From contig JAZKDT010000001.1 of the NCBI GenBank assembly GCA_040387475.1, positions 186,001 to 250,000 of the forward strand: a DNA stretch of 64,000 nt. The letters are read 5' to 3'. Position numbers and translations under genes: made by a program. The stretch is from UBA4416 sp040387475 (GTDB taxonomy: Bacteria > Bacteroidota > Bacteroidia > B-17B0 > Aurantibacillaceae). This document shows, one piece after another, positions 44,597 to 53,555 of the stretch. The number at the start of each line of letters is the position of its first letter. Position 1 is the first letter of the stretch. The notes beneath the pieces are model-generated. The model made no database searches and was not told the origin of the DNA. It saw only the letters and a list, made by a program, of their open reading frames with translations.

Positions 44597-45934
44597 ATGA
44601 AACCATCTCACTTTGTCAAAGCAACAGCTTTAGCTGCGTTTACCTATGTCTCATTTTCACTTTCTGCGCAAACCGTTATAGGTTCAGGTACCGCTAACAA
44701 GGTTCCAAAATTTACAGTTACCGGCTCAACTATTGGCGACTCACAAATATTTGATAATGGCACAGGAGTTGGAATTGGGACAACTGTTATTGGCGGAGGC
44801 GACTTTCTTACCGTACAAAAAAATCTAAATGCCAAAACACAAATAGGAGTAAGAAACGGAACTACAGGAACTGCCGCTCAATCCAGTTTGTATACCTTTG
44901 CAATTGGATCCTATATGACTATGTCTTCTCAGGCTGTTAACTTTACGACATCAGGTATGTTTGAAGAAAGAGGTTCAACCATTCAGGCGAGCACATTAAA
45001 CGGATTTAATATAGGAACGGCTGGTAATTCACAACTTGCATTTTGGACAAATAATACTAAAAGAATGACCATTGTAGGAACAGGAAGCGTAGGTATTGGA
45101 ACGGCCACTCCAGATAAATGGTTTACGGTAGTGAGCCCAACAGCTAACACACAGGTAGCCAAGTTTGCCGATGACGCAAGGTACATTGGTTTAGGAAGAG
45201 ATGAGGTAGCCGCTTTCGATTTAAGTGGTAATTCAGCTAACTTATACCTTGGCGGAGGGGGAAAAATCACCATATTAAGTACAGGTGAAGTTGGTATAGG
45301 AACAGGTGCACCCTATAAAAAATTATCGGTTAATGGCGACGCTTCTTTCATAAACACCAACGGAACGAGTTCTTTTGAGATACTTGGAAATGGACAAATT
45401 CCAAACAGAAGGGGGATTTCCATAGATGGCGACCCAAGCGGAAAATTTAATTTTTATATTCATGGTTGGCAAACAAATGCTGGCTTTTATTTCAAAGAAG
45501 GGAATGGTAACTCAACTTTACTTGCAATTGATGCGTCAGGAAGCTCAACTTTTAGTGTAGCGCCAATATCGCCTTCTGTAGCCAGAGATGCAATTGTTGT
45601 GAATGATGCCTCAACAAGTGTTACAAATTTCAAAGTAAAAACAGATGGCAAAGTATATGCACGCGAAGTAAACGTACAGTTAACAACCTTCCCTGATTAC
45701 GTATTTAATAAAGATTATAAACTGGCACCGCTTAATGAAGTAGAATCTTATATCAATACTAACAAACATTTAAAAGGATTTGAAGCAGCGGGTGTATATG
45801 AAACCAATGGCATGAACATGGGTGAAGTTGTAAGATTGCAACAGGAAAAAATTGAGGAGTTAACTCTTTATTTAATTGAACAACAGAAACAATTAGAGGA
45901 ATTGAAACAAGAGATGAAGTCTTTGAAAAAATAA
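44597..45934 (+). CDS. Tail-fibre-like exported protein, cassette A
   Basis: A 445-residue exported protein with a signal peptide (ends at SLSAQ). The body repeats short motifs of the kind GxVGIGTxTPxxxLTV (GVGIGTTVIGGG, GSVGIGTATPDKWFTVV, GEVGIGTGAPYKKLSVNG), the beta-helix shaft pattern of phage-tail-fibre-like proteins. The C-terminal ~100 residues contain VKTDGKVYAREVNVQLTTFPDYVF and PLNEVESYINTNKHLKGFEAA, followed by a trimeric-type coiled coil (LQQEKIEELTLYLIEQQKQLEEL). This C-terminal region recurs at the end of many Bacteroidota fibre proteins. No T9SS sorting domain is present. It is the first gene of the cassette and shares the promoter with the RHS gene, 42 bases on. A role as receptor-binding or scaffold partner is inference. 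Confidence 0.8.
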   Translation: MKPSHFVKATALAAFTYVSFSLSAQTVIGSGTANKVPKFTVTGSTIGDSQIFDNGTGVGIGTTVIGGGDFLTVQKNLNAKTQIGVRNGTTGTAAQSSLYTFAIGSYMTMSSQAVNFTTSGMFEERGSTIQASTLNGFNIGTAGNSQLAFWTNNTKRMTIVGTGSVGIGTATPDKWFTVVSPTANTQVAKFADDARYIGLGRDEVAAFDLSGNSANLYLGGGGKITILSTGEVGIGTGAPYKKLSVNGDASFINTNGTSSFEILGNGQIPNRRGISIDGDPSGKFNFYIHGWQTNAGFYFKEGNGNSTLLAIDASGSSTFSVAPISPSVARDAIVVNDASTSVTNFKVKTDGKVYAREVNVQLTTFPDYVFNKDYKLAPLNEVESYINTNKHLKGFEAAGVYETNGMNMGEVVRLQQEKIEELTLYLIEQQKQLEELKQEMKSLKK

Positions 45935-45976
45935 GTTTACTCATTATCACTAGTATTAATTCATTAAAATTTTAGT

Positions 45977-48900
45977 ATGCGTTCAATCAAGTACAACATA
46001 TTGGCGTTTTTATTTCTGATAAACCTCGGAAGTATAAGTGCACAAACAGCCACCCTTACCATTAGTTCACCAACTCCGGTGGGACAATACCAGGCAAGAG
46101 ATTTGGTAAAAGTAACACCATCAGGCAAGATCATCGCCAATTCAACTACAGGCAGCCGCTTATTTATTGACCCCAACATGATTCTGCCGGTAGTATATTC
46201 AAATCCCGGAGCAAACGGAGTAAGCCCTGTAGTACCGGTTCTTAATTTAGCCAAACCAATTGGATCTATTCCGTATACATATAATGTAACACCAATTGGA
46301 TCCGCATCCTGCAATATCCCTGTTTTTATTCCTTTGGGTACTAATGGCATGCAGCCCGGTGTTTCTTTATCTTATAGTAGTTTAAATACCATGGGTCAAC
46401 TTGGTTGTGGCTGGGATATTTCCGGTATTTCTGAAATATCGAGATCTAACAAGACGATTTACCACGATTCCATTGTTAAAGCGGTAAATCTCACGAATGC
46501 GGATCCCTTTAGCCTGGATGGTAACCGACTTATCCCTACCACAGGAGCTAATGGCGCATCCAATACCGTATATGGAACGGAAGTAGAAACCTTTAGCCGT
46601 ATCACATCTTATAACACAATAGGTAGCGGACCAGAATGGTTTAAGGTTGAAACGAAAGAGGGAATGACATTGGAATATGGCAAGAATGCAGATGCAAGAC
46701 TAATTCCAGTTGGACAAATGACGGTGTTGACCTGGAAAATAAATAAAATGTATGATACTCATGGTAATTATATATTATTTAATTATAATAATCAAAATGG
46801 AGAAGTATTTATCAAAGAAATTTTATATACTGGCAATGCTAATATAGCACTTGCACCATATAATTCCATTAAATTCTATTATGATTTAAAACAAACAACC
46901 AATTCAACTTTTGTTAGCGGTGGAGAGTTAAATCATACGACATTATTAAGAGCCATAGAAATTAAAGCGGATGGCTTGTTTACAAAACAGTATAATTTTA
47001 AATATTCGCAGTACCACGTTAACTATTATTTAACGGAGGTTGAAGAAGTGGGAAGCGATTATTCCGTTCTTAATCCTTTAAAGTTTAGTTATGATTTAGA
47101 TAATGGCCCCTCAACAAATACAAATGTCATTACCAAAACTCCATCGGTTATGTATAGCCAGGATTTATTGCTGGATTTTACAGGTGATGGAATAAAAGAC
47201 CTTGTTAGCCTTAATTATGATTTTATAAATTCTACAACAGTATGGTTTGACTGGTCTTCCTATAAAAACATCGGTAATTCAAATTTTCAATCTACATCAA
47301 CTGGTAACAGTTTTCCTGTTGGGTTCGAAAAATTTGACGCCTTTCCGGTATCTCCAAGTGTTGCGGGTAACATGGTGTATGAAAGCATTGATTTTAATGG
47401 AGACAGCAAAGAGGATCTGATGCTCTTAACTGTTGGAGGCTCTGGTGCTACTAGAACACTTGGTTTTAACACATTTTTATCTAATGGAACAATATTTTCT
47501 CCGACGGGCGCACCTATTTCTGTTACTGTAAACAGTACTTATAAATACTGGTATTGTGATGTAAATGGTGATCAAAAAATGGATCTGGTTGTTTATTCTT
47601 TTGGTGGAAGCGGATCGACAGATCTTTATATTTATTATGAACTTAATAGCTCTAACGTTTACCATACATCTTATTCCGGAACAAGCAATCCCGATCTCAG
47701 GAACGCAATTGTTCTCGATATTGATGGAGACGGAGTTTCTGAATTCGCGAATGTTAGGTACCTTTCGGGAGGACCAGCTGGGGATTATATCATAAAATTT
47801 GTTGGGGGTATAGCAAGCTTTATTGCTGATAATTCGGCCATAACTTATTACAGTTCAAGTTATTTACAAACCGGCAACAGCATTGCGATGTCTGAACCTT
47901 TTCATTTATTTGGCGATTTTAATGGAGACGGTAAGTCAGATAATATCTTTTACGACCAAACAAGTGCAACTACATCTGTTTGGAAAATGGGTTTAGGAAA
48001 AGGCAATGGGGTTTATAAAGATATTCCACTGACGTCTATCTTCCCGGTTTTAGAAGATGGTAAATATTTTCTGGCACATGATATTAATAAGGATGGTAAA
48101 ACAGATATATTAGAATTTATAAACGGATCATTTTCTACCACTACTAATGTAAAAGTATATTACAGTACTGGCTTATCCTTTATTGTGGAAAATTTTACAA
48201 TCGATATGTCTGGTTTTAGCAAACAATTGGGCGATCTAAAATTTGGAGATTTCAATGGTGATGGCACGGATGATCTGTTTATTGGCGGATTTGGTTCTTT
48301 TAGTCCATCAAGAGTTTTTTATTTCAACAGAGGGGCGAAATCCAATAACATAGACGAGATCTATGATGGAAACGGAAAAAAAGTCAAATTTGATTTTACA
48401 CCCCTAACAATAGGAAGCTCGTTATATAGCAAGACAACCGGTTTTACATATCCTTTGAGCGAATTTCAAAATGCCTTATATGTGGTGAATCAAACAAATG
48501 TGAGTGATGGTATTGGTGGTATTAATACAACTAATTACAGTTATCAAGATGCCATTTTACATAAGCAAGGGAAAGGTTTACTTGGGTTTAAAAAAGTAAC
48601 AACAACAAACATAGCACAAGATGTTATTACTGCACAATTATATAATTTTAATACTACGTTTTTTAATGTATTTACGACATCATCGTTAAGTAACGTACAT
48701 TCTCTTGGCACACCTATATCTAGTTCAACTTTTCAAAACACAACAGTTTCCTTAAATGGAGGTAAGACTTATTTAAGTAAAACCGATAATATTACAACAA
48801 CAGACCACATTGCAGGATTTACTAAAACTGAAGATTATCTATATAATGTAAATGGAAATTTAACGAGCAGAATAGTTAACATAAATGCAGGAGCCGAGAT

Positions 48901-51900
48901 CACAACTGTAACTAATACATACATTCAACAAGGAGCTTGGATTCCTAATAAACTTTTAAGCTCACAGTCCAATAAAATAAGGACAGGAGAATTACCATAT
49001 ACTAGAAAAATGGATTACAGTTACAATAACTTTGGTGACTTGGTTAGTGCATCAAGTGATTTAGGGACTTCGAAAAGTGTCACGACAGATTTTATAAATG
49101 ATGCGAATACTGGGGTAAAACTACAATCAACTGTTAGTAGCGGTGCTTTAGCTTCAAAAGTCACTCACTGGGATTATGATCAAAAATTCAGAGATATTTT
49201 GAAATCATATAACACATTGAATCAGATTACTGAATATACATATGATCATAAATGGGCCAAGCCTTTGAAAATTGTTGGCGTGGATGGATTAGCTACTGTG
49301 TATAATTATGATGCTTTTGGAAAAATTGTGAATACCAGAAAACCGGATGGAAATGAAACAAATATTGTATATAGTTGGGTGCAACCAGGAGAAGTAGCAG
49401 GAAATGAGCCAGTAAATGTTTCTAATTCACTATATAAAACTACTTCCACCGAAACCGGAAAGCCATATACCAAAACCATGTATGATTCATACGGACGAAT
49501 CTTAAAAAAAGAGACAGAAGGATTTTCTAACAATTTATATAAAGTATATAGTTATGATTCACGAGGAAGGCTTTACAAAGAATCTTCAACTTACCAGATA
49601 ATAGTAGGTAATCCATTCACTCCTTTAATTACAACATATAATTATAACAACTATAATCAACCTACGCAAATAACAACTACCGATGGGACCGTTTATCAGA
49701 ACTCTTATATGGCTTATACATACAATAGTGGAAACACAACCGTTACGTCCACTTCCCCAGATAATAAAATAACGACGGTTACTACAGATCCTACCAGACT
49801 TACAATTGGCGCTACAGATGGAGGTGGATCATTGGTTTACGAATATTACAGTAATCACAAGCCAAAAAGAGTCAAACTAAATGGCGTGCAGATGAATTAT
49901 ATGGAATATGACGAAATAGATAATCAAAGCAAACTAACAGATAAAGACGCAGGAACGACCTTATATACTTATAATGCATACGGACAAATGGTTTCTAAAA
50001 CAGATGCTAACGGACAAACCAGTCAGTATGATTACGACTTATTGGGCCGCTTATCCACTAAAACGACTTCATCTGGAACTTATACTCATTTATACGTAAC
50101 ATCAGGTAATGGAATTAATCAGTTATTGCAAGCAACAGCACCAAATGGAATAACAAGAACCTATAATTACGATAACTTGAATCGCAATACGCAATATTCG
50201 GAAAACATAAGTGGTAATCTGTTTTCAACAGCTTATGAATACGATCAGTATAATAATGTGACTAAAATTACTTACCCTAGCTCTTTCGCCATTAAAAAGG
50301 AATATAACAATAAGGGCTTTTTAGTTAATATTAAAAGAAATGATAATTCTGATTTGATCTGGCAAAGGGATGAGGTTAGTCCTATAGGTACTGAAACGAA
50401 ATTTACTTTAGGTAACCAAATTCAATCGGTTAACACCTATGATAATTTTGGACACTTGACTAATATGTATGCTTCTGGTGTACAGAATTTGACATTAAAT
50501 TTTAATGCTTTGAATGATAATCTGAACTACAGAACAGATAATATTAAAGGGTTGACGGAGAATTTTACCTATGATAATTTAAATCGCTTAACACAATCGT
50601 TAGTGGCAGGATCGTCCGCACCAATTGATCTGACCTATAATTCAGGAGGGAGCATCACTCAAAAAACTGATATTGGAACCACATCTTTCCACGCTTCTAA
50701 AGCACACGCTACCGAAACCGCTACAAACCCTAATACCAATATTAGCCTAACACAGCAAACTATAACATACACTCCGTTTAATAAAGCACAAACCATTATC
50801 GAAGGAGATTACCAGTATAATTTAATGTATGGAACTACTGATCAGCGCCGTAAAGCAGAATTATATTATCAAGGATCTTTATCCAGCACAAAATTTTATC
50901 ATTTAAATTATGAAAAGGAAATAAGCTCAACTAGTACAAAACAAATACATTACATCAACGGATTGAATGGGCTTTGTGCAATGTACGTAATCGATAATGG
51001 TGTGGGTACTATGTATTACATCTATAATGATCATTTAGGATCGATAAATACAATTACTGATGCATCAGGTAATATTGTTACTGAACAAAATTTTGATGCC
51101 TGGGGGAGAAAAAGAAATACAACCTACTGGTCTTATAACTCTATAGGTTCAACACCAAATTGGCTGTACAGAGGTTTCACAGGGCACGAACATTTGCCCC
51201 AATTTTCATTAATAAATATGAATGGCAGGTTATATGATCCATTACTAAGTTCAATGCTTAGTCCTGATAAGTATAATCAACAACCAATTTTTACTCAAAA
51301 TTATAACCGATATGGATATGCATATAATAATCCTCTAAAGTATACAGATCCTAGTGGAGATTTTATTTTAAGGTGGCTTATTGGCGCTGTTAAAAGCTGG
51401 GTAGATGGAGGGAGCTTTCAACAAGGATTAGCAAATGGTGAGAGAGAATTGCACAATGATATAAAATTGGGAGGAGGGTTGTTTGCCTGGGATCAAAGCT
51501 ATAGAGGCAAGAAGAGTTTTCGTAATGATTTAAAGAACATTGGTGAAAATTTTGTTCAGGCGATATCGCATACAACATTTGAGTTACCGCAAACGCTTTT
51601 AGGATATCATCACGGAATGAGCATGAATTTAGTTGGAGATGTAGGAACTGTTCGCGTGAAGTATTACCATGGGGCAACTGTCATATATGGTGGAGCAATA
51701 GGAGATGGTGCAGGCATGACCTTAGGCAGCTATATAAGTTTAAGTAAAACGGATAGCGATAATCAAAGCAATTTAGGGATTGGGTTTGGTAGCTATACAA
51801 CAATGCACGAATATGGACATTATTTGCAAAGCAGAAAAAATGGAGGGTTGTATTTATTTAAATTTGCTATACCGAGTTTAGGTCCATTGGGATACATGGG

Positions 51901-52189
51901 AGGAGATGACCCTGGCGCGACTTGGACTGAAAATGATGCCAATTTGCGTTCAGCCAAATACTTTAATAAAGTGGATAATAACTTCAATTGGGATGTTAAT
52001 TTTGAGAGAGTTATTTGGATGAATAATCATTCAAGTGAATCCTGGGACGGCCCATCCGATTATGCTCTTTTGGCAAAAAAAGAAACCAATGGAAAATGGT
52101 GGGAACAGTTATCTGCTATTGTGTTTTGGTCATCTGGTTTATATGGTTTTGCAGGATATGCAGTAGCTCACACCCCTCATCCATTTTAA
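45977..52189 (+). CDS. SpvB/FG-GAP/RHS toxin with HExxH metallopeptidase-like tip, cassette A
   Basis: A 2070-residue exported RHS protein. In order it has a signal peptide (ends SISAQ), an SpvB-like domain (IPLGTNGMQPGVSLSYSS, GCGWDISGISEISRSN), FG-GAP/VCBS calcium-type repeats (DFTGDGIKDL, DFNGDGKSDN, DINKDGKTDI) and many YD repeats (for example YNYDAFGKIVNTRKPDG). The core-associated domain contains YNDHLGSI and GHEHLPQFSLINMNGRLYDP and ends at DPSG (1791-1794). The last 276 residues are the variable tip, with HEYGH at 1944-1948 and a downstream WTENDAN glutamate, a zinc-peptidase-like pattern. RHS shells encapsulate their toxic tip. Export is by Sec and, by inference, T9SS. The core differs from the common form (SSMLSPDK in place of GRFLSPDP). 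Confidence 0.88.
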   Translation: MRSIKYNILAFLFLINLGSISAQTATLTISSPTPVGQYQARDLVKVTPSGKIIANSTTGSRLFIDPNMILPVVYSNPGANGVSPVVPVLNLAKPIGSIPYTYNVTPIGSASCNIPVFIPLGTNGMQPGVSLSYSSLNTMGQLGCGWDISGISEISRSNKTIYHDSIVKAVNLTNADPFSLDGNRLIPTTGANGASNTVYGTEVETFSRITSYNTIGSGPEWFKVETKEGMTLEYGKNADARLIPVGQMTVLTWKINKMYDTHGNYILFNYNNQNGEVFIKEILYTGNANIALAPYNSIKFYYDLKQTTNSTFVSGGELNHTTLLRAIEIKADGLFTKQYNFKYSQYHVNYYLTEVEEVGSDYSVLNPLKFSYDLDNGPSTNTNVITKTPSVMYSQDLLLDFTGDGIKDLVSLNYDFINSTTVWFDWSSYKNIGNSNFQSTSTGNSFPVGFEKFDAFPVSPSVAGNMVYESIDFNGDSKEDLMLLTVGGSGATRTLGFNTFLSNGTIFSPTGAPISVTVNSTYKYWYCDVNGDQKMDLVVYSFGGSGSTDLYIYYELNSSNVYHTSYSGTSNPDLRNAIVLDIDGDGVSEFANVRYLSGGPAGDYIIKFVGGIASFIADNSAITYYSSSYLQTGNSIAMSEPFHLFGDFNGDGKSDNIFYDQTSATTSVWKMGLGKGNGVYKDIPLTSIFPVLEDGKYFLAHDINKDGKTDILEFINGSFSTTTNVKVYYSTGLSFIVENFTIDMSGFSKQLGDLKFGDFNGDGTDDLFIGGFGSFSPSRVFYFNRGAKSNNIDEIYDGNGKKVKFDFTPLTIGSSLYSKTTGFTYPLSEFQNALYVVNQTNVSDGIGGINTTNYSYQDAILHKQGKGLLGFKKVTTTNIAQDVITAQLYNFNTTFFNVFTTSSLSNVHSLGTPISSSTFQNTTVSLNGGKTYLSKTDNITTTDHIAGFTKTEDYLYNVNGNLTSRIVNINAGAEITTVTNTYIQQGAWIPNKLLSSQSNKIRTGELPYTRKMDYSYNNFGDLVSASSDLGTSKSVTTDFINDANTGVKLQSTVSSGALASKVTHWDYDQKFRDILKSYNTLNQITEYTYDHKWAKPLKIVGVDGLATVYNYDAFGKIVNTRKPDGNETNIVYSWVQPGEVAGNEPVNVSNSLYKTTSTETGKPYTKTMYDSYGRILKKETEGFSNNLYKVYSYDSRGRLYKESSTYQIIVGNPFTPLITTYNYNNYNQPTQITTTDGTVYQNSYMAYTYNSGNTTVTSTSPDNKITTVTTDPTRLTIGATDGGGSLVYEYYSNHKPKRVKLNGVQMNYMEYDEIDNQSKLTDKDAGTTLYTYNAYGQMVSKTDANGQTSQYDYDLLGRLSTKTTSSGTYTHLYVTSGNGINQLLQATAPNGITRTYNYDNLNRNTQYSENISGNLFSTAYEYDQYNNVTKITYPSSFAIKKEYNNKGFLVNIKRNDNSDLIWQRDEVSPIGTETKFTLGNQIQSVNTYDNFGHLTNMYASGVQNLTLNFNALNDNLNYRTDNIKGLTENFTYDNLNRLTQSLVAGSSAPIDLTYNSGGSITQKTDIGTTSFHASKAHATETATNPNTNISLTQQTITYTPFNKAQTIIEGDYQYNLMYGTTDQRRKAELYYQGSLSSTKFYHLNYEKEISSTSTKQIHYINGLNGLCAMYVIDNGVGTMYYIYNDHLGSINTITDASGNIVTEQNFDAWGRKRNTTYWSYNSIGSTPNWLYRGFTGHEHLPQFSLINMNGRLYDPLLSSMLSPDKYNQQPIFTQNYNRYGYAYNNPLKYTDPSGDFILRWLIGAVKSWVDGGSFQQGLANGERELHNDIKLGGGLFAWDQSYRGKKSFRNDLKNIGENFVQAISHTTFELPQTLLGYHHGMSMNLVGDVGTVRVKYYHGATVIYGGAIGDGAGMTLGSYISLSKTDSDNQSNLGIGFGSYTTMHEYGHYLQSRKNGGLYLFKFAIPSLGPLGYMGGDDPGATWTENDANLRSAKYFNKVDNNFNWDVNFERVIWMNNHSSESWDGPSDYALLAKKETNGKWWEQLSAIVFWSSGLYGFAGYAVAHTPHPF

Positions 52190-52190
52190 T

Positions 52191-52580
52191 ATGAAAAAGA
52201 CTCATTTTTTTATTCTCAGTATTTCTGTTTTTTTATTTAATTGTAATAAAAACAGATTTAGAGCAGACATTACAAATAATACAAGCGATACATTAATTTT
52301 AATGAATATCGAAAGACAAGAGGCCGGTAATTTGTTGCCAATGTCAACTATCGAAATTAATTTTGGATATTACACAAAAGCCTTACCTAAAAAAAAATTG
52401 AAATGTTGCCCTTGTGAATTGCAAATAGACGCTAAATATGCAATTTACCCAAAAGACTCAAGTAGGCATATAACAAAAGATATTAATGTGTCAGATAACT
52501 GGAATAAAAATTTTGGCGAGTTAAAATCTAAAAGCACAATTAAATGTGAATTTATAATTAACGGGGGCGACATTCAATAA
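52191..52580 (+). CDS. Candidate immunity lipoprotein, cassette A
   Basis: A 129-residue protein whose gene begins 1 base after the RHS stop, the standard place for a toxin's immunity gene. It has a lipoprotein signal (SVFLFNC, lipidated C18), so it is anchored in the envelope. The mature part is beta-rich and carries a tight cysteine cluster (KLKCCPCEL). No family is recognised and it has no counterpart in cassette B. An envelope location would suit protection against a metallopeptidase acting outside the cytoplasm. The immunity role rests on position only. Confidence 0.65.
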   Translation: MKKTHFFILSISVFLFNCNKNRFRADITNNTSDTLILMNIERQEAGNLLPMSTIEINFGYYTKALPKKKLKCCPCELQIDAKYAIYPKDSSRHITKDINVSDNWNKNFGELKSKSTIKCEFIINGGDIQ

Positions 52581-52613
52581 CTTAACGGAGTTTTTTAAAC
52601 CAAAATAAATCAA

Positions 52614-53048
52614 ATGAAAAAAACCATCATCACTTTATTTTTAATTGTCATCGCACAATTAACATTCGCGCAAAAAGTGCAGTACACCTATGATAATCAC
52701 GGTAACCGTATCAAGCGAAAAATATTCACAATTGCACCACCGGAACAAAGAATGGCCGGTAGCGATTCTACAGACAACGCCGAAGCAGCCAGGATTGCCG
52801 ATAAGGAAGGTATCTCGGTTTACCCCAATCCAACTAAAGACAGGGTGGTACTAACTATTAACGATTTTAATTCAAGTGATAATAACAGTATGTCGTTAAT
52901 TGATGTAAAAGGAAACGTGGTGATGGAACAAAAAGTAACCTCAGCGCATTCCGAAATGGATGTATCGAAGTTAACGGCCGGCATCTACTACTTTAATGTA
53001 GTAAAAAACAAAAACATGCTTTACTACAAATTAGTTAAGATCGATTAG
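52614..53048 (+). CDS. Short exported YD-motif protein with T9SS type A sorting domain, cassette A
   Basis: A 144-residue protein in three parts. A signal peptide (ends TFAQ) is followed at once by a single YD-like motif, VQYTYDNHGNRIKRK, as in RHS repeats. After a short linker comes a T9SS type A sorting domain of about 75 residues (ISVYPNPTKDRVVLTI, SLIDVKGNVVMEQK, SKLTAGIYYFNVVKN, final KID). The last ~46 residues are identical to those of the cassette B protein. The protein is too small to be a normal T9SS cargo with its own function. Since the RHS protein lacks a sorting domain, this protein may dock to the RHS shell and carry it to the T9SS. That is a hypothesis. Confidence 0.82.
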   Translation: MKKTIITLFLIVIAQLTFAQKVQYTYDNHGNRIKRKIFTIAPPEQRMAGSDSTDNAEAARIADKEGISVYPNPTKDRVVLTINDFNSSDNNSMSLIDVKGNVVMEQKVTSAHSEMDVSKLTAGIYYFNVVKNKNMLYYKLVKID

Positions 53049-53069
53049 AACGCAAAATCTCCTTAAAAT

Positions 53070-53104
53070 AAAAAAGGCTTTCCAATTATCGGAAAGCCTT
53101 TTTT
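53070..53104 (+). terminator. Terminator of cassette A
   Basis: AAAAAAGGCTTTCC (53070-53083) and GGAAAGCCTTTTTT (53091-53104) form a strong hairpin with a 7-base loop and T-tract. It ends the cassette A transcript before the cassette B promoter. The remaining gap to 53555 is AT-rich and shows only the palindrome, promoter and leader. Confidence 0.92.
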
Positions 53105-53328
53105 ATTTTACCTGAAACTTAAAAAACAGAAAATGACCGACGAAAATCATTTTCGGTATTAGTTTTCATAAAAACTGAGAAAACAAACCTGATTAAGATC
53201 GCTAAAACTAAAGATTTTGAAATTACGTTTTTGCATGCATGAATATAATTAATTTGTTGGACAGCGCGGCTTACAACAAATTTGACGTGGTTTTTTACGA
53301 GTTAAAAATTGTTGTTTTTTGATGAAAT

Positions 53329-53342
53329 CTTACATCAGTAAG
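53329..53342. promoter_or_regulatory. Inverted repeat upstream of cassette B promoter
   Basis: CTTACATCAGTAAG has 5-bp arms CTTAC/GTAAG and lies 77 bases before the -33 element, matching the position of the perfect palindrome in cassette A. Confidence 0.5.
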
Positions 53343-53419
53343 TTTTTAAATGTTATGAAAACACCAGTTAAATCAAGATGTTCAGGGCATTAATTATTTA
53401 TTAAATTTTTATTTTTTTA

Positions 53420-53450
53420 TTTGTTTAGGAAATAAATAAAATTACTTTTG
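53420..53450 (+). promoter_or_regulatory. Promoter of cassette B (TTTG-N19-TAnnTTTG)
   Basis: TTTG (53420-53423), 19 bases, then TACTTTTG (53443-53450), a full consensus match. The following leader to the ATG at 53556 is nearly identical to that of cassette A. Confidence 0.85.
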
Positions 53451-53555
53451 CCAAAATATTTTTTATTTGAAACCTATCAAATTTCATTCAGATAAAAAAT
53501 AAAAGTTCCCCGCCCTCATTTTTTACAGAGTATATAACTAATCTAAATAACCATT

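Larger units (their letters stand above)
44367..53048 (+). repeat. Tandem cassette A of the duplicated fibre-RHS locus
   Basis: First unit of an approximately 9-kb tandem duplication. It has the promoter, a tail-fibre-like gene, an RHS gene, an immunity-type gene and a T9SS-tail gene. Near-identical blocks with cassette B are the promoter/leader and first ~20 codons, the end of the fibre gene, the RHS core junction and the end of the T9SS-tail gene. The toxin tip and immunity gene are unrelated between the units. Confidence 0.85.
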
